The notes beneath the pieces are model-generated. The model was given only the letters and a program-made list of their open reading frames with translations, was not told where the DNA came from and did not search any database. Positions 36,447-47,836 of a stretch of 64,000 nucleotides of DNA are shown piece by piece. Made by a program: the position numbers and the translations under genes. Origin of the DNA: Enterobacteriaceae bacterium 89 (GTDB lineage: Bacteria; Pseudomonadota; Gammaproteobacteria; Enterobacterales; Enterobacteriaceae); the NCBI GenBank assembly GCA_014156375.1, contig RQJH01000003.1, positions 1,302,001-1,366,000 of the forward strand, given 5' to 3'. Positions within the stretch are counted from its first letter, which is position 1. Every line of letters begins with the position of its first letter.

Positions 36447-36845
36447 ATGAAAAAAATAATGATGATAGCAACGCTCCTGTTGGCCTCAGGCTGCGTGTCA
36501 CAAACCTCCCCGGAACGCCATTCCCGTTATTTCGCCGTTCACGATCCAGAAATGGTCGGCGGTAACTTCGCCTCGAATCCGACCTATACCGCTAAAGCCA
36601 ATCTTCCGCTTTTCCAGAAGGTTTATCAGCAAGGTCAGGCCGATAAAGCCAAAGGATTAACGGCAGCGCAGGCTCAACAAGTCGCAGATTCAATTTATAC
36701 TTCTGCGAGCAAAAGCCAGGTGCGGAGTACCTTCACCGGCAACAAATCTGATACGCACCTGCACGATGGCGACAATGAATCCCTGGCGCTGTGGGGCACT
36801 CAGTTGAAGGAAACTTATCTGGATGGCTACAACGGGATTCACTAA
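36447..36845 (+). CDS. Exc2-family-like lipoprotein
   Basis: 132-aa predicted outer- or inner-membrane lipoprotein. Signal peptide II MKKIMMIATLLLASGC with lipobox LASGC (Cys16). The mature part (SRYFAVHDPEMVGGNF, TQLKETYLDGYNG) resembles proteins annotated as Exc2 family, named after the ColE1-type plasmid exclusion lipoprotein; I recognise the family only moderately. A role in exclusion is not implied for this chromosomal copy. It occupies the place of the E. coli eut operon between hemF and maeB. Confidence 0.65.
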   Translation: MKKIMMIATLLLASGCVSQTSPERHSRYFAVHDPEMVGGNFASNPTYTAKANLPLFQKVYQQGQADKAKGLTAAQAQQVADSIYTSASKSQVRSTFTGNKSDTHLHDGDNESLALWGTQLKETYLDGYNGIH

Positions 36846-36884
36846 GAAGGGCATCTGCCCGTCATTCTGACTTGCCTGCGGCTC

Positions 36885-37019
36885 CCCTCTCCCCAACCCA
36901 CTCCCAGAGGGAGAGGGAGAAAAACCAGCTCGATCGGTCCCCTCTCCCAAAGGTGCAAGGGGAAAAACCAGCTCGATCGGTTCCCTCTCCCTTGAGGGAG
37001 AGGGTTAGGGTGAGGGGGA
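36885..37019. repeat. Extragenic CCCTCTCCC repeat cluster with a 29-bp direct repeat
   Basis: Several copies of the C/T-rich unit CCCTCTCCC and its complement GGGAGAGGG. Two 29-bp copies beginning AAAAACCAGCTCGATCGG (36920-36948 and 36963-36991) differ at one base and are 43 bp apart. CCCTCTCCC/GGGAGAGGG (36983-37004) can form a stable 9-bp stem with a TTGA loop. Located between the convergent lipoprotein gene and maeB, where it could also act in transcript termination. Confidence 0.7.
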
Positions 37020-37026
37020 ACAGCGA

Positions 37027-39306
37027 TTACAGCGGCTGAGTCTGAGCCTCGACCACCGCCAAAGCCACCATATTGACGATGCGACGCACGGAAGCAATCG
37101 GCGTCAGTATGTGCACCGGTTTTGCCACGCCCATCAACACTGGTCCAACCGTTACCCCTTCGGAGCTGGAGACGCGCAGCAGGTTATAGCTGATACGCGC
37201 GGCTTCCATATTTGGCATCACCAGGATATTCGCTGAGCCTTTCAATGGGCTGTCCGGCATGCGCTCGTGGCGAATGCTTTCCACCAGCGCCGCATCACCG
37301 TGCATTTCGCCGTCAATCATCAGCTCCGGATCGCGTTCACGCACCAGCGCCAGCGTGTCGCGCATTTTGGTCGCCGCCGGGCAGTTGGAGGAACCAAAGT
37401 TGGAGTGCGACAGCAGCGCAACGCGCGGTTCGATACCGAAGCGACGCACGGTTTCCGCCGCCATCAGCGTGATTTCAGCCAGCTGGTCAGGGGTTGGATC
37501 GTCGTTGACGTAGGTATCCGCAATGAAGGTGTTGCCGCTAGGCAGCAGCAGTGCGTTCATCGCCCCGGCGGTGTGCACGCCGTCACGATAGCCAAACAGC
37601 TGCTGAATTACCGTGAAATGCTCGTGATAGTCGCCGATGGTACCGCAAATCAGCGCATCTGCTTCACCGCGCTGAACCATGATCGCGCCGATCACCGTGG
37701 TGTTGCTGATCACATGACGCTGCGCCTGCTCCTGAGTAATGCCTTTGCGCTTCATGATGGCGTAGTATTCCATCCAGTACTCTTTGAAGCGCGGATCGGA
37801 TTCGTTGTTAACGATCTCAAAATCAACGCCCGGCTTCATCTGCAGGCCAAGCTTTTGCAGGCGCATTTCGATGACGTTCGGGCGACCAATCAGAATTGGT
37901 TTTGCCAGCCCCAGGGTGATCAGCTCCTGAGTGGCGTGCAGCACGCGAGTGTCTTCTCCTTCCGCCAGCACCACGCGCTTCGGCTCTTTACGCGCCAGCG
38001 AGAAAATTGGCTTCATGAACAGGTTGGTTTTGTAGACAAACTCGCTGAGCTTCTCTTCGTACGCGGCAAAATCTTCAATCGGACGCGTGGCCACGCCGGA
38101 GTCCATCGCCGCTTTCGCCACCGCAGGCGCAATCTTCACAATCAGACGCGGATCGAACGGTTTCGGGATGATGTATTCCGGACCAAAGCTCAGATCCTGG
38201 TCGCCATAAGCGGAAGCCACCACTTCGCTCTGCTCGGCGTGCGCCAGTTCGGCAATGGCGTGAACTGCCGCCAGCTTCATCTCTTCGTTAATCGCTGTTG
38301 CGCCCACGTCCAGTGCACCGCGGAAGATGAACGGGAAGCACAGCACGTTGTTCACCTGGTTCGGGTAATCGGAACGCCCGGTACAGATGATGGCATCAGG
38401 GCGAACTTCCTTCGCCAGCGGCGGCAGGATTTCCGGTTCCGGGTTAGCCAGCGCGAGGATCATTGGCGCGCGGGCCATTTTTTTTACCATTTCCTGGCTC
38501 AGCACTTTCGGGCCGGAGCAGCCAAGGAAAATGTCCGCACCTTCGATGACGTCTTCCAGCGTACGCTTGCCGTCATCTTCAACGGCGTAAGCCGCTTTGG
38601 TCTCGGCCATATTTGGTTCGCGATCTTTGTAGATCACGCCCTTTGAGTCGCAGACCACGATATTGTGTTTCTGCATCCCGAGCGCCACCAGCAGGTTCAT
38701 ACAGGCAATCGCCGCAGCCCCCGCGCCGGACACGACCATCCGCACGTCGGAAAGCGTCTTTTCCACCACCCGCAGGCCGTTGAGGATTGCCGCGGTGCTG
38801 ATAATCGCAGTACCGTGCTGGTCATCGTGGAACACAGGGATCTTCATGCGCTCGCGCAGTTTCTGTTCAATGTAGAAACATTCCGGCGCTTTGATATCTT
38901 CGAGGTTAATGCCGCCAAACGTTGGCTCCAGCGCCGCCACGACGTTGATAAATTTATCTGGATCAAGCTCATCCACTTCAATGTCGAAAACGTCGATCCC
39001 GGCAAATTTTTTGAACAGCACGCCCTTCCCTTCCATCACCGGTTTGCCGGCGAGCGCACCGATGTTGCCAAGACCCAGCACCGCCGTACCGTTGGACACC
39101 ACCGCCACCAGATTGCCGCGAGCCGTATATTTGTAGGCTGCCAGCGGATCTTTTTCGATTTCAAGGCACGGTGCGGCTACGCCCGGCGAGTAGGCCAGCG
39201 CCAGATCGCGCTGCGTCGCTAAGGGTTTGGTCGGAGAAACCTGAATTTTCCCTGGGATTGGAAATTCATGGAAGTCGAGAGCACTTTGTTTTAACTGGTC
39301 ATCCAT
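37027..39306 (-). CDS. maeB: NADP-dependent malic enzyme MaeB
   Basis: 759-aa cytoplasmic enzyme making pyruvate, CO2 and NADPH from malate. N-terminal malic-enzyme domains (about 1-430): [34 protein letters not shown], the NADP Rossmann [16 protein letters not shown]. The C-terminal phosphotransacetylase-like domain (about 430-759) is regulatory in this family ([29 protein letters not shown]). Length as in E. coli. Divergent from talA. Confidence 0.97.
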   Translation of the reverse strand: MDDQLKQSALDFHEFPIPGKIQVSPTKPLATQRDLALAYSPGVAAPCLEIEKDPLAAYKYTARGNLVAVVSNGTAVLGLGNIGALAGKPVMEGKGVLFKKFAGIDVFDIEVDELDPDKFINVVAALEPTFGGINLEDIKAPECFYIEQKLRERMKIPVFHDDQHGTAIISTAAILNGLRVVEKTLSDVRMVVSGAGAAAIACMNLLVALGMQKHNIVVCDSKGVIYKDREPNMAETKAAYAVEDDGKRTLEDVIEGADIFLGCSGPKVLSQEMVKKMARAPMILALANPEPEILPPLAKEVRPDAIICTGRSDYPNQVNNVLCFPFIFRGALDVGATAINEEMKLAAVHAIAELAHAEQSEVVASAYGDQDLSFGPEYIIPKPFDPRLIVKIAPAVAKAAMDSGVATRPIEDFAAYEEKLSEFVYKTNLFMKPIFSLARKEPKRVVLAEGEDTRVLHATQELITLGLAKPILIGRPNVIEMRLQKLGLQMKPGVDFEIVNNESDPRFKEYWMEYYAIMKRKGITQEQAQRHVISNTTVIGAIMVQRGEADALICGTIGDYHEHFTVIQQLFGYRDGVHTAGAMNALLLPSGNTFIADTYVNDDPTPDQLAEITLMAAETVRRFGIEPRVALLSHSNFGSSNCPAATKMRDTLALVRERDPELMIDGEMHGDAALVESIRHERMPDSPLKGSANILVMPNMEAARISYNLLRVSSSEGVTVGPVLMGVAKPVHILTPIASVRRIVNMVALAVVEAQTQPL

Positions 39307-39581
39307 TTGGTATTCCTTTTACGTACGTATCGTTTTTTCGGAGAAATGACTTCCCGGGTAACCTGCGAGTATCCCCTTTTGGCGGTTTGTAAACTTTGAA
39401 GGCCGCCATACTCTGACCAACATCATGCAAATTTGTTATTAATTTTTAACACCCTTGTTACTGGCTGTCGTAAAACAAGGCGGGCCCGTCTGCTATGCTT
39501 TTTAGTTAAGTCCCTCATGAATTGTCCCGAAGCGCGAGCGAGAACACTCGCACAAAGAATTGCTTTATAAGGAGTTTGTTC

Positions 39582-40532
39582 ATGAATCAGCTAGACGGCA
39601 TTAAGAAGTTCACCACCGTAGTCGCCGACAGCGGCGATATCGAATCCATTCGCCACTATCAGCCGGAAGATGCGACCACCAACCCTTCGCTGCTGCTGAA
39701 AGCCGCAGGTCTGGAGCACTACAACCACCTGCTTGATGACGCGGTGGCCTTTGCTAAAAAACAGAGCAGCTGCCGGGAAACCCAGGTGATCGATGCCTGC
39801 GATAAGCTGGCGGTGAATTTCGGCGCGGAAATTCTGAAAAGCATTCCAGGGCGAGTCTCCACCGAGGTGGATGCCCGTCTGTCGTTTGATAAAGACAAGA
39901 GCATTGCCAAAGCCCGCCATCTGGTTGAGCTGTACACCAGCCAGGGGATCGACAAGTCGCGAATTCTGATCAAGCTCGCCTCCACCTGGGAAGGCATTCG
40001 CGCCGCTGAAGTGCTGGAGAAAGAAGGCATTCACTGCAACCTGACGCTGCTGTTCTCCTTTGCCCAGGCGCGTGCCTGCGCCGAAGCGGGTGTCTTCCTG
40101 ATCTCGCCGTTCGTCGGGCGCATTTACGACTGGTATCAGCAGCGCGAACCGATGGACCCGTATGTGGTGGAAGAAGATCCCGGCGTGAAGTCGGTGCGCA
40201 ATATCTACGATTACTTCAAGCAGCACCGCTACGAAACCGTAGTGATGGGCGCAAGCTTCCGCCGCACTGAGCAAATTCTGGCGCTGGCAGGCTGCGACCG
40301 TCTGACTATCGCCCCGGCTCTGCTGAAAGAGCTGCAGGAAAAAGAAGCCGTTGTCGAACGTAAGCTGATCCCGGCGTCACAGCACTTCCATCGCCCTGAG
40401 CCAATGAGCGAAGCGGAGTTCCGCTGGGAGCACAATCAGGATCCGATGGCGGTGGATAAACTGGCGGAAGGCATTCGCCTGTTCGCCGTTGACCAGCGCA
40501 AACTCGAAGACCTGCTTGCCGCCAAACTGTAA
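39582..40532 (+). CDS. talA: Transaldolase A
   Basis: Cytoplasmic transaldolase (316 aa) of the non-oxidative pentose phosphate pathway, transferring dihydroxyacetone between sedoheptulose-7-P and glyceraldehyde-3-P. The Schiff-base Lys is in [20 protein letters not shown] (near 130). Also seen: [16 protein letters not shown], and [18 protein letters not shown]. The ATG at 39582 follows AAGGAG; the in-frame ORF upstream lacks a ribosome-binding site. Paired with tktB 21 bp downstream, as in E. coli, where the pair is RpoS-dependent. Confidence 0.97.
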   Translation: MNQLDGIKKFTTVVADSGDIESIRHYQPEDATTNPSLLLKAAGLEHYNHLLDDAVAFAKKQSSCRETQVIDACDKLAVNFGAEILKSIPGRVSTEVDARLSFDKDKSIAKARHLVELYTSQGIDKSRILIKLASTWEGIRAAEVLEKEGIHCNLTLLFSFAQARACAEAGVFLISPFVGRIYDWYQQREPMDPYVVEEDPGVKSVRNIYDYFKQHRYETVVMGASFRRTEQILALAGCDRLTIAPALLKELQEKEAVVERKLIPASQHFHRPEPMSEAEFRWEHNQDPMAVDKLAEGIRLFAVDQRKLEDLLAAKL

Positions 40533-40553
40533 TTTTTGCCACGGAGAATCACT

Positions 40554-42551
40554 ATGTCCCGTAGAGAGCTTGCCAACGCGATCCGCGCGCTGAGTATGGA
40601 TGCCGTCCAGAAAGCCAATTCCGGCCACCCCGGTGCCCCAATGGGCATGGCGGATATTGCCGAAGTGCTGTGGAATGATTTCCTCAAACATAACCCCAAC
40701 GATCCGCACTGGGCCGATCGCGACCGCTTTATTCTCTCCAACGGTCACGCCTCGATGCTGCTGTACAGCCTGCTGCACCTGACGGGCTACGATCTGCCGA
40801 TGGAGGAAATCAAAAACTTCCGCCAGCTGCACTCCAAAACGCCGGGCCATCCGGAAAAAGGCTATACGCCAGGCGTTGAAACCACTACCGGGCCGCTCGG
40901 TCAGGGGCTGGCGAATGCCGTCGGGATGGCCATTTCTGAACGCACGCTGGCGGCGCAGTTCAACCAGCCGGGTCACGACATCGTCGATCATTACACGTAT
41001 GTCTTTATGGGCGACGGCTGTCTGATGGAAGGTATCTCACACGAGGCCTGTTCGCTGGCGGGGACGCTAGGGCTGGGGAAACTGATTGGTTTTTACGATC
41101 ACAACGGCATCTCGATTGACGGCGAAACCGACGGCTGGTTCACCGACGATACCGCCAAACGCTTTGAAGCCTACCACTGGCACGTGGTGCATGATATTGA
41201 CGGACATGACCCTGAAGCGGTGAAGAAAGCGATTATCGAAGCGCAAGGCGTGAAGGATAAACCTTCGCTGATTATGTGTCGCACAGTCATTGGCTTCGGC
41301 TCGCCGAACAAAGCGGGTAAAGAGGAGTCGCACGGCTCGGCGCTGGGTGAAGAAGAAGTGGCGCTGGCCCGCAAGCAGCTCGGCTGGAAATACCCGGCCT
41401 TTGAAATCCCGAAAGAGATCTACCAGGCCTGGGATGCGCACCAGAAAGGCGAAAAGGCTCAGCAGAGCTGGAATGAAAAACTGGCGGCGTACAAAAAATC
41501 CCACCCTGAGCTGGCAGCTGAATTCCTGCGGCGCATGAGCGGTGAGCTGCCTGAAAACTGGCAGACCACGGCGCAAAGCTACATTGAGAAACTGCAGTCA
41601 GAACCAGCCAAAATCGCCAGCCGTAAGGCTTCGCAGAACGCGCTGAACGCCTTTGGCCCGCATCTGCCGGAGCTGCTCGGCGGCTCGGCGGATTTGGCAC
41701 CCAGTAACCTGACCATCTGGAAAGAGTCGGTTTCGCTGAAAGAAGATCATGCCGGCAATTACATTCACTACGGCGTGCGCGAATTCGGCATGACGGCGAT
41801 TGCCAACGGCATCGTCAATCACGGCGGCTTTATTCCGTATACCGCGACCTTCCTGATGTTCGTCGAATACGCCCGTAATGCGGCGCGTATGGCGGCGTTG
41901 ATGAAAGCGCGGCAGATTATGGTATACACCCACGACTCCATCGGGCTTGGCGAAGACGGTCCGACGCACCAGGCCGTGGAACAGCTCGCGAGCCTGCGCC
42001 TGACGCCGAATTTCAGCGCCTGGCGGCCATGCGATCAGGTTGAAACGGCGGTTGCCTGGAAAGCGGCGATTGAGCGCCACGATGGGCCAACAGCATTAAT
42101 TCTCTCCAGACAAAACCTGGCACAGATGGAACGCACGCCGGATCAGGTGAAAGAGATTGCGCGCGGCGGCTACGTGCTGAAAGACGCAGGCGGCAAACCG
42201 GATCTGATCCTGATTGCCACAGGTTCGGAAGTGGAGATAACCGTGCTGGCGGCGGAAAAACTGGCGGGAGAAGGACACAGCGTCCGCGTTGTTTCTCTGC
42301 CTTCCACCGATGTCTTTGACGCTCAGGACGAAGCGTACAAAGAATCCGTACTGCCATCCGGCGTAACGGCTCGCGTGGCGGTGGAAGCGGGTATTGCCGA
42401 TTACTGGTACAAATACGTCGGGCTGAAAGGCGCGGTTGTCGGTATGACGACGTTTGGCGAATCAGCGCCCGCCGATAAGCTGTTCCCGTTCTTTGGCTTT
42501 ACGGTTGAAAACGTTGTGGCTAAAGCGCACAAGGTGTTGGGTAAGAAATAA
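40554..42551 (+). CDS. tktB: Transketolase B
   Basis: Thiamine-diphosphate transketolase (665 aa; E. coli TktB 667). N-terminal ThDP domain: [57 protein letters not shown]. Pyrimidine domain: [34 protein letters not shown]-terminal domain from about 540. The start [15 protein letters not shown] at 40554 follows CGGAG; six upstream in-frame residues are not conserved. Follows talA as a stationary-phase pair. Confidence 0.97.
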   Translation: MSRRELANAIRALSMDAVQKANSGHPGAPMGMADIAEVLWNDFLKHNPNDPHWADRDRFILSNGHASMLLYSLLHLTGYDLPMEEIKNFRQLHSKTPGHPEKGYTPGVETTTGPLGQGLANAVGMAISERTLAAQFNQPGHDIVDHYTYVFMGDGCLMEGISHEACSLAGTLGLGKLIGFYDHNGISIDGETDGWFTDDTAKRFEAYHWHVVHDIDGHDPEAVKKAIIEAQGVKDKPSLIMCRTVIGFGSPNKAGKEESHGSALGEEEVALARKQLGWKYPAFEIPKEIYQAWDAHQKGEKAQQSWNEKLAAYKKSHPELAAEFLRRMSGELPENWQTTAQSYIEKLQSEPAKIASRKASQNALNAFGPHLPELLGGSADLAPSNLTIWKESVSLKEDHAGNYIHYGVREFGMTAIANGIVNHGGFIPYTATFLMFVEYARNAARMAALMKARQIMVYTHDSIGLGEDGPTHQAVEQLASLRLTPNFSAWRPCDQVETAVAWKAAIERHDGPTALILSRQNLAQMERTPDQVKEIARGGYVLKDAGGKPDLILIATGSEVEITVLAAEKLAGEGHSVRVVSLPSTDVFDAQDEAYKESVLPSGVTARVAVEAGIADYWYKYVGLKGAVVGMTTFGESAPADKLFPFFGFTVENVVAKAHKVLGKK

Positions 42552-42555
42552 CCCA

Positions 42556-42632
42556 TGCCCGGCGGCGCTACGCTTGCGCGGACCTACAAATCAATGTAGG
42601 TCTGATAAGGCGCATTGCGCCGCCATCAGGCA
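42556..42632. repeat. BIME (paired REP elements)
   Basis: GCCCGGCGGCGCTACGCTTG and TGATAAGGCGCATTGCGCCG units in inverted arrangement around a CCTACAAATCAATGTAGG centre, between the convergent tktB and ypfG ends. Confidence 0.8.
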
Positions 42633-42647
42633 ATCCGCAACGGGCAA

Positions 42648-43694
42648 TCAGCGAGTGATCCACAAAGTGGGCCAGGCATCTGGCCCTTGCCAGTTATCAC
42701 AGGCTGGCTGCGCGGCATAGCGCACCAGACGAAAACGCTGGCCGTCGTAGCGCCAGCGAGTTTGCACTCCGCAATCCCCCTGCCCGCGCCCTTTATCGAG
42801 GGTAATCAGCTCACGCGTTTTATCATTGAAGACCAGATTAACCAGCTCGACGTCCCGTCCTTCATCGTCCGAAGGCTGAAACGGCAGTCGAAGCTGAACC
42901 GGCTGCGCGCTAAATGGTTTTTGTCGCGTCACCAGCCAGGCGCGATAGAAAGTGTTATAAGCGCCGGATTCACAGCTCATCATCAACAGCGCTTTGTCCT
43001 CCGTCAGCGGGCTGACCCACACTTCGCGACGCAGCGGGTCGAGCGAGCACTGGCTGTTGTTCATGCGCCAGGTGCCGTAATCCAGCAGGTCGTTAAACTC
43101 TTCACGGCTGAACGGCGTGGGCGTGGGATTAACCTGCTTCACCGTCTTCAGCGCCGGTGCAGGCGGCACGCTGAGTGGCGGTTCATCACCTTTGCCTATC
43201 CAGGCGGTTTCGCTACCCACGCGTTTTTGCTGGTCATCGATAAACAGCAGCGCGGCTTTCAGCCCCACCAGCGAAATATTTTGCTGTCCCTGACTGAGGG
43301 CTAAAAGCTGTCCATCCTGAATGTGTTGCAGGAAAGCGGTAATGGTCGCTGTGTCGTTGGTGCTGATTTGCCAGGGCGTGATCCGCCAGTGCTCACCGGA
43401 AAGTTTGAGCAACACACCGTCGAGCTTCAGGCGCGTGGCAATAGCGGGGATTTTCGGCAGCAGATTTTCCGGGCCACCAAGTTCGATTCGCAGGGAAGAG
43501 TCGTTATGCGCGCCCGCGCTGCGGCTGAGCGTCATCACCAGACCGTGATGAAGGCCGGTATTGCGGGCGCTACAGAAATTCTGATTGTTACAGGTGACCT
43601 GCCAGTCGCTGAACGCCTGCTGCACGGGCGCAGCCTGAGCCTGGGTTAATGACGCTCCGACAAGACACAACAGCAGTAACAGACGGTAAAACAC
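42648..43694 (-). CDS. ypfG: DUF1176 periplasmic protein YpfG
   Basis: Exported protein (348 aa) of the DUF1176 family, function unknown. Sec signal peptide MFYRLLLLLCLVGASLTQAQ (cleavage after AQA near residue 22). Mature features: AFSDWQVTCNNQNFCSARN with a Cys pair, and C-terminal GRGQGDCGVQTRWRYDGQRF with QPACDNWQGPD, probably disulfide-bonded. Divergent spacing and order relative to tktB and nudK match E. coli. Confidence 0.9.
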   Translation of the reverse strand: MFYRLLLLLCLVGASLTQAQAAPVQQAFSDWQVTCNNQNFCSARNTGLHHGLVMTLSRSAGAHNDSSLRIELGGPENLLPKIPAIATRLKLDGVLLKLSGEHWRITPWQISTNDTATITAFLQHIQDGQLLALSQGQQNISLVGLKAALLFIDDQQKRVGSETAWIGKGDEPPLSVPPAPALKTVKQVNPTPTPFSREEFNDLLDYGTWRMNNSQCSLDPLRREVWVSPLTEDKALLMMSCESGAYNTFYRAWLVTRQKPFSAQPVQLRLPFQPSDDEGRDVELVNLVFNDKTRELITLDKGRGQGDCGVQTRWRYDGQRFRLVRYAAQPACDNWQGPDAWPTLWITR

Positions 43695-43770
43695 AAGACG
43701 ACCCCAGTAGAAAAAAGCACCTGCTTCTGGCGCGTATCCTCACCCGGCAGGGCCGCCTCGCTCAATCGGA

Positions 43771-44346
43771 TTAGTCCATTAAACCGGCGGTTTGCAGATA
43801 CTGCAGCAGGATCACCGCTTTGCCATCCCGGATTTCGCCGTTTTTCACCATCATCAGGGCCTGAGCAAACGGCAGTTCGAGGACTTCGATATCCTCATCT
43901 TCCACGCCTCCTCCGGCGTTGGCCCGCTGGCTGTCGTCGTATTCAGCAATGAAGAAATGCACAAGTTCGGTTACGCCGCCCGGTGACATGTACAGCTCGA
44001 AGACTTTACGCACATTACGCACTTCATAACCTGTCTCTTCCACCGCCTCTTTGCGGATGCAGTCCTCAGGCTCATCGTCATCCAGCAGCCCGGCGCAGGT
44101 TTCAATCAGCCTGCCGTCCTGATTGCCGTTAACCCAGGTGGCAACGCGAAACTGGCGGACCAGGACCACGCTCTGTTTCGCCGGACTGTAGAGCAGAATT
44201 GTCGCACCGTTACCCCGGTCGTAAACTTCACGCTTGTGGCGAATCACTTCGCCGCTGCTGCGGGTTAAATCGTAGGTGATGTTGCGCAGCACGAAGTAGT
44301 TGTCCGACAGGATTTTGTCTTTGATGATTTCGATGTTGAACGACAT
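43771..44346 (-). CDS. nudK: GDP-mannose pyrophosphatase NudK
   Basis: Nudix hydrolase (191 aa) splitting GDP-mannose and related sugar nucleotides, as in E. coli. Nudix box region [20 protein letters not shown] (near 85-105; the family has Lys-Glu-Ala in place of canonical Arg-Glu), then [20 protein letters not shown]. In E. coli aegA and narQ separate nudK from acrD; here nudK faces acrD directly (divergent). Confidence 0.95.
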   Translation of the reverse strand: MSFNIEIIKDKILSDNYFVLRNITYDLTRSSGEVIRHKREVYDRGNGATILLYSPAKQSVVLVRQFRVATWVNGNQDGRLIETCAGLLDDDEPEDCIRKEAVEETGYEVRNVRKVFELYMSPGGVTELVHFFIAEYDDSQRANAGGGVEDEDIEVLELPFAQALMMVKNGEIRDGKAVILLQYLQTAGLMD

Positions 44347-44564
44347 AACAGCTCCGGGACGTCAAAAGGAGCGTTCAAGTCTACGCTTTGGTAAGGATTT
44401 TGTCGTTACGCGCTTTTATCTTGATTTATGTATGCTTAGGGCGGAAAGCGGCATGATAATTTACACTATCTCCTTAATTTCTCCACGTTTCGCTCAGGCC
44501 TTGCCGCTACAGTGTTCAAAGCCTGTCATAACAAAAAAATACGCGTAATGAGGTCCTGATTCCA

Positions 44565-47500
44565 ATGGCGAATTTCTTTATCGATCGCCCCATTTTTGCC
44601 TGGGTGCTGGCCATTCTGTTGTGCCTGACCGGTACGCTGGCTATTTTGTCGCTGCCTGTTGAGCAATATCCCGATCTCGCACCGCCAAACGTGCGCATCA
44701 CCGCCAACTATCCGGGCGCTTCGGCGCAGACCCTGGAAAACACGGTGACGCAGGTTATCGAGCAGAACATGACCGGGCTCGATAACATGATGTACATGTC
44801 CTCCCAGAGCAGCTCCGCCGGGCAGGCAACCATCACCATTACCTTCACCGCCGGAACCGATCCGAACGAAGCCATGCAGCAGGTGCAAAACCAGCTGCAG
44901 TCGGCGCTGAAAAAACTGCCGCAGGCCGTGCAGGACCAGGGCGTCACGGTGCGCAAAACCGGGGATACCAACATCCTGACCATCGCGTTTGTCTCGACGG
45001 ACGGCAGCATGGATAAGCAGGATATTGCCGACTACGTCGCCAGTAACGTGCAGGAGCCGCTGAGCCGCGTCAACGGCGTGGGTGACATCACCGCCTACGG
45101 CTCACAGTATTCGATGCGTATCTGGCTCGATCCGGCGAAGCTCAACAGCTACCAGCTGACCACCAAAGACGTGACGGACGCCATCAGCTCGCAGAACGCC
45201 CAGGTGGCGGTCGGGCAGTTAGGCGGTACGCCACAGGTGAACAAACAGGCGCTGAACGCCACGGTGAATGCACAGTCGCTGCTGCAAACGCCTCAGCAGT
45301 TCCGCGATATCACTCTGCGGGTAAACCAGGACGGTTCCGTCGTCACCGTGGGCGACGTAGCTACGGTTGAACTGGGCGCAGAAAACTACGACTATCTCAG
45401 CCGCTATAACGGTAATCCGGCTTCGGGGCTCGGCGTTCAGCTGGCTTCCGGCGCTAACGAAATGCAAACCGCCGAAGCCACTTTGGCGCGTCTGGATGAG
45501 CTTTCACAGTACTTCCCGCACGGGCTTGAGTACAAAATCGCCTACGAAACCACCTCGTTTGTTAAAGCCTCTATTCACGACGTGGTGAAAACGCTGCTTG
45601 AGGCGATTTTGCTGGTGTTCCTGGTGATGTACCTGTTCCTGCAAAACTTCCGCGCCACGCTGATCCCAACCATCGCCGTGCCGGTCGTTCTGATGGGAAC
45701 CTTCGCCATCCTGTTCTCCTTTGGCTACAGCATTAACACCCTGACGATGTTTGCGATGGTGCTCGCCATCGGCCTGCTGGTGGATGACGCCATCGTGGTG
45801 GTGGAAAACGTCGAACGAATAATGAGTACTGAAGGCCTCTCGCCGCGCGAGGCCACGCGTAAATCGATGGGGCAAATCCAGGGCGCGCTGGTCGGCATCG
45901 CGATGGTGCTGTCGGCGGTATTTATCCCGATGGCCTTCTTTGGCGGCACCACGGGAGCGATTTACCGTCAGTTCTCGGTGACGATTGTCTCGGCGATGGT
46001 GCTGTCGGTGCTGGTGGCGATGATCCTCACCCCGGCGCTGTGCGCCACGCTGCTGAAGCCGCTGCATAAAGGCGAGCAGCACGGCCAGAAAGGCTTCTTC
46101 GGCTGGTTTAACCGCATGTTTGACCGCAACGCCCAGCGCTATGAGACCCGCGTCGGAAAAATCCTCCATCGTAGCCTGCGCTGGATGCTGATTTACGTCG
46201 TGCTGCTGGGCGGCATGGTGGTACTGTTTATCAAGCTGCCAACCTCGTTTTTACCGCAGGAAGACCGCGGGATGTTCCTCACCTCTATCCAACTGCCGAG
46301 CGGTTCCACTCAGCAGCAGACGCTGAAAGTGGTGGAGAAAGTGGAGGACTACTTCTTTAAAAATGAGAAGGCCAACGTCGCGTCCATCTTCTCAACCATT
46401 GGCTCCGGCCCCGGCGGTAACGGGCAGAACGTCGCGCGTATGTTTATCCGCCTGAAAGACTGGGACGCGCGTGACTCTTCGACCGGTACTTCGTTTGCGA
46501 TTATCGAACGCGCCACCAAAGCGTTTAATAAAATCAATGAAGCCCGCGTGTTTGCCAACAACCCACCGGCCATCAGCGGCCTGGGAAGTTCAGCCGGTTT
46601 CGATATGGAATTGCAGGATCACGCCGGTTTAGGCCACACCGCGCTGATGGCGGCCCGCGATCAACTGCTCGATCTGGCCAGCAAAGAGCCGGACCTGACC
46701 CGCGTGCGCCACAACGGTCTCGACGATAGCCCGCAGCTGCAAATTGATATCGACCAGCGTAAAGCGCAGGCGCTCGGCGTCTCCATTGATGACATCAACG
46801 ACACCATGCAGACCGCGTGGGGCTCGGACTACGTCAACGACTTTATGGATCGGGGCCGTACCAAGAAAGTGTACGTGCAGTCGGCTGCGCCTTATCGCAT
46901 GCTGCCGAACGATATCAATTTCTGGTACGTTCGTAACAGCAGTGGCAGCATGGTTCCCTTCTCGGCCTTCGCCACTTCCCACTGGGAAACGGGTTCACCG
47001 CGTCTGGAGCGTTACAACGGCTACTCCGCGCTGGAAATCATTGGTGAAGCCGCACCGGGCGTAAGTACCGGGACCGCGATGCAGGTGATGGAAAAACTGG
47101 TCAGCGAACTGCCAACCGGTTTTGGTCTGGAGTGGACGGCAATGTCCTATCAGGAACGTCTCTCCGGTGCTCAGGCTCCGGCTCTGTACGCCATTTCCCT
47201 GCTGGTCGTCTTCCTGTGTCTGGCTGCACTGTATGAGAGCTGGTCCGTGCCGTTCTCGGTAATGCTGGTTGTTCCGCTTGGGGTTATCGGTGCGCTGCTG
47301 GCGACGTGGATGCGCGGGCTGGAAAACGATGTTTACTTCCAGGTCGGCCTGCTGACGGTCATCGGACTGTCGGCGAAGAACGCCATCCTGATCGTCGAGT
47401 TTGCCAACGAGATGAATGAGAAAGGCCAGGATCTGCTGTCCGCCACGCTGCACGCCTGCCGTCAGCGTCTGCGTCCCATCCTGATGACCTCACTGGCGTT

Positions 47501-47678
47501 TATCTTCGGCGTTCTGCCGATGGCCACCAGCACCGGCGCAGGCTCCGGCAGCCAGCACGCGGTCGGCACCGGGGTGATGGGCGGCATGATCTCCGCCACC
47601 ATTCTGGCGATCTTCTTTGTACCGCTGTTCTTCGTGCTGGTTCGCCGTCGCTTCCCGCTGAAGCCGAAACCGGAATAA
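44565..47678 (+). CDS. acrD: RND multidrug efflux permease AcrD
   Basis: Inner-membrane H+-drug antiporter (1037 aa) of the HAE1-RND family, working with AcrA and TolC; E. coli AcrD exports aminoglycosides and some anionic drugs. N-terminal [19 protein letters not shown], 12 membrane helices in the two-repeat pattern with large periplasmic loops, and the proton-relay Asp pair in [18 protein letters not shown] (near 407). It ends FPLKPKPE. Upstream, TCTCCACGT at 44480-44488 is a weak (7/9) match to the BaeR box TCTNCANAA. No acrA-like gene is adjacent, as in E. coli. Confidence 0.96.
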   Translation: MANFFIDRPIFAWVLAILLCLTGTLAILSLPVEQYPDLAPPNVRITANYPGASAQTLENTVTQVIEQNMTGLDNMMYMSSQSSSAGQATITITFTAGTDPNEAMQQVQNQLQSALKKLPQAVQDQGVTVRKTGDTNILTIAFVSTDGSMDKQDIADYVASNVQEPLSRVNGVGDITAYGSQYSMRIWLDPAKLNSYQLTTKDVTDAISSQNAQVAVGQLGGTPQVNKQALNATVNAQSLLQTPQQFRDITLRVNQDGSVVTVGDVATVELGAENYDYLSRYNGNPASGLGVQLASGANEMQTAEATLARLDELSQYFPHGLEYKIAYETTSFVKASIHDVVKTLLEAILLVFLVMYLFLQNFRATLIPTIAVPVVLMGTFAILFSFGYSINTLTMFAMVLAIGLLVDDAIVVVENVERIMSTEGLSPREATRKSMGQIQGALVGIAMVLSAVFIPMAFFGGTTGAIYRQFSVTIVSAMVLSVLVAMILTPALCATLLKPLHKGEQHGQKGFFGWFNRMFDRNAQRYETRVGKILHRSLRWMLIYVVLLGGMVVLFIKLPTSFLPQEDRGMFLTSIQLPSGSTQQQTLKVVEKVEDYFFKNEKANVASIFSTIGSGPGGNGQNVARMFIRLKDWDARDSSTGTSFAIIERATKAFNKINEARVFANNPPAISGLGSSAGFDMELQDHAGLGHTALMAARDQLLDLASKEPDLTRVRHNGLDDSPQLQIDIDQRKAQALGVSIDDINDTMQTAWGSDYVNDFMDRGRTKKVYVQSAAPYRMLPNDINFWYVRNSSGSMVPFSAFATSHWETGSPRLERYNGYSALEIIGEAAPGVSTGTAMQVMEKLVSELPTGFGLEWTAMSYQERLSGAQAPALYAISLLVVFLCLAALYESWSVPFSVMLVVPLGVIGALLATWMRGLENDVYFQVGLLTVIGLSAKNAILIVEFANEMNEKGQDLLSATLHACRQRLRPILMTSLAFIFGVLPMATSTGAGSGSQHAVGTGVMGGMISATILAIFFVPLFFVLVRRRFPLKPKPE

Positions 47679-47691
47679 GAATGCAGAAACT

Positions 47692-47719
47692 AAAAAGGCG
47701 ACTAAATAGTCGCCTTTTT
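47692..47719 (+). terminator. Terminator of acrD
   Basis: AAAAAGGCGACTA / TAGTCGCCTTTTT: a 13-position stem (closing pairs loosen to give the loop) followed by T residues, 13 bp after the acrD stop. The A-rich left side makes it usable for ypfM as well. Confidence 0.9.
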
Positions 47720-47776
47720 GTTTGCTCATGCAGGGTGCCGTTATAAAACAGTTAGCGCATTCGCTTTTTTCCAGAA

Positions 47777-47836
47777 TTATTTACGAAGCATTCCTTCGAT
47801 AAAATCTTTCCAGTTTCCCAGTTCACGTTCGATCAT
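47777..47836 (-). CDS. ypfM: Small protein YpfM
   Basis: 19-residue protein MIERELGNWKDFIEGMLRK, differing from E. coli YpfM (as I recall it) by one residue (Gly for Val). The amphipathic helix pattern is clear. GAGAGG sits 7 bases before the ATG. Function unknown; it is a verified small protein in E. coli at the same place, downstream of and convergent with acrD. Too short for ordinary ORF callers. Confidence 0.88.
   Translation of the reverse strand: MIERELGNWKDFIEGMLRK

Noticed and set aside
36885-37019. CRISPR-like array
   Set aside because: Only two 29-bp copies with one 14-bp spacer and no cas genes; it belongs to a C/T-rich extragenic repeat.
37267-38646. 459-codon frame antisense to maeB
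   Set aside because: Opposite the well-supported maeB; the protein is His/Arg-rich nonsense with no motif.
45504-46169. 221-codon frame antisense to acrD
   Set aside because: His/Gln-rich shadow of AcrD; no ribosome-binding site or domain.
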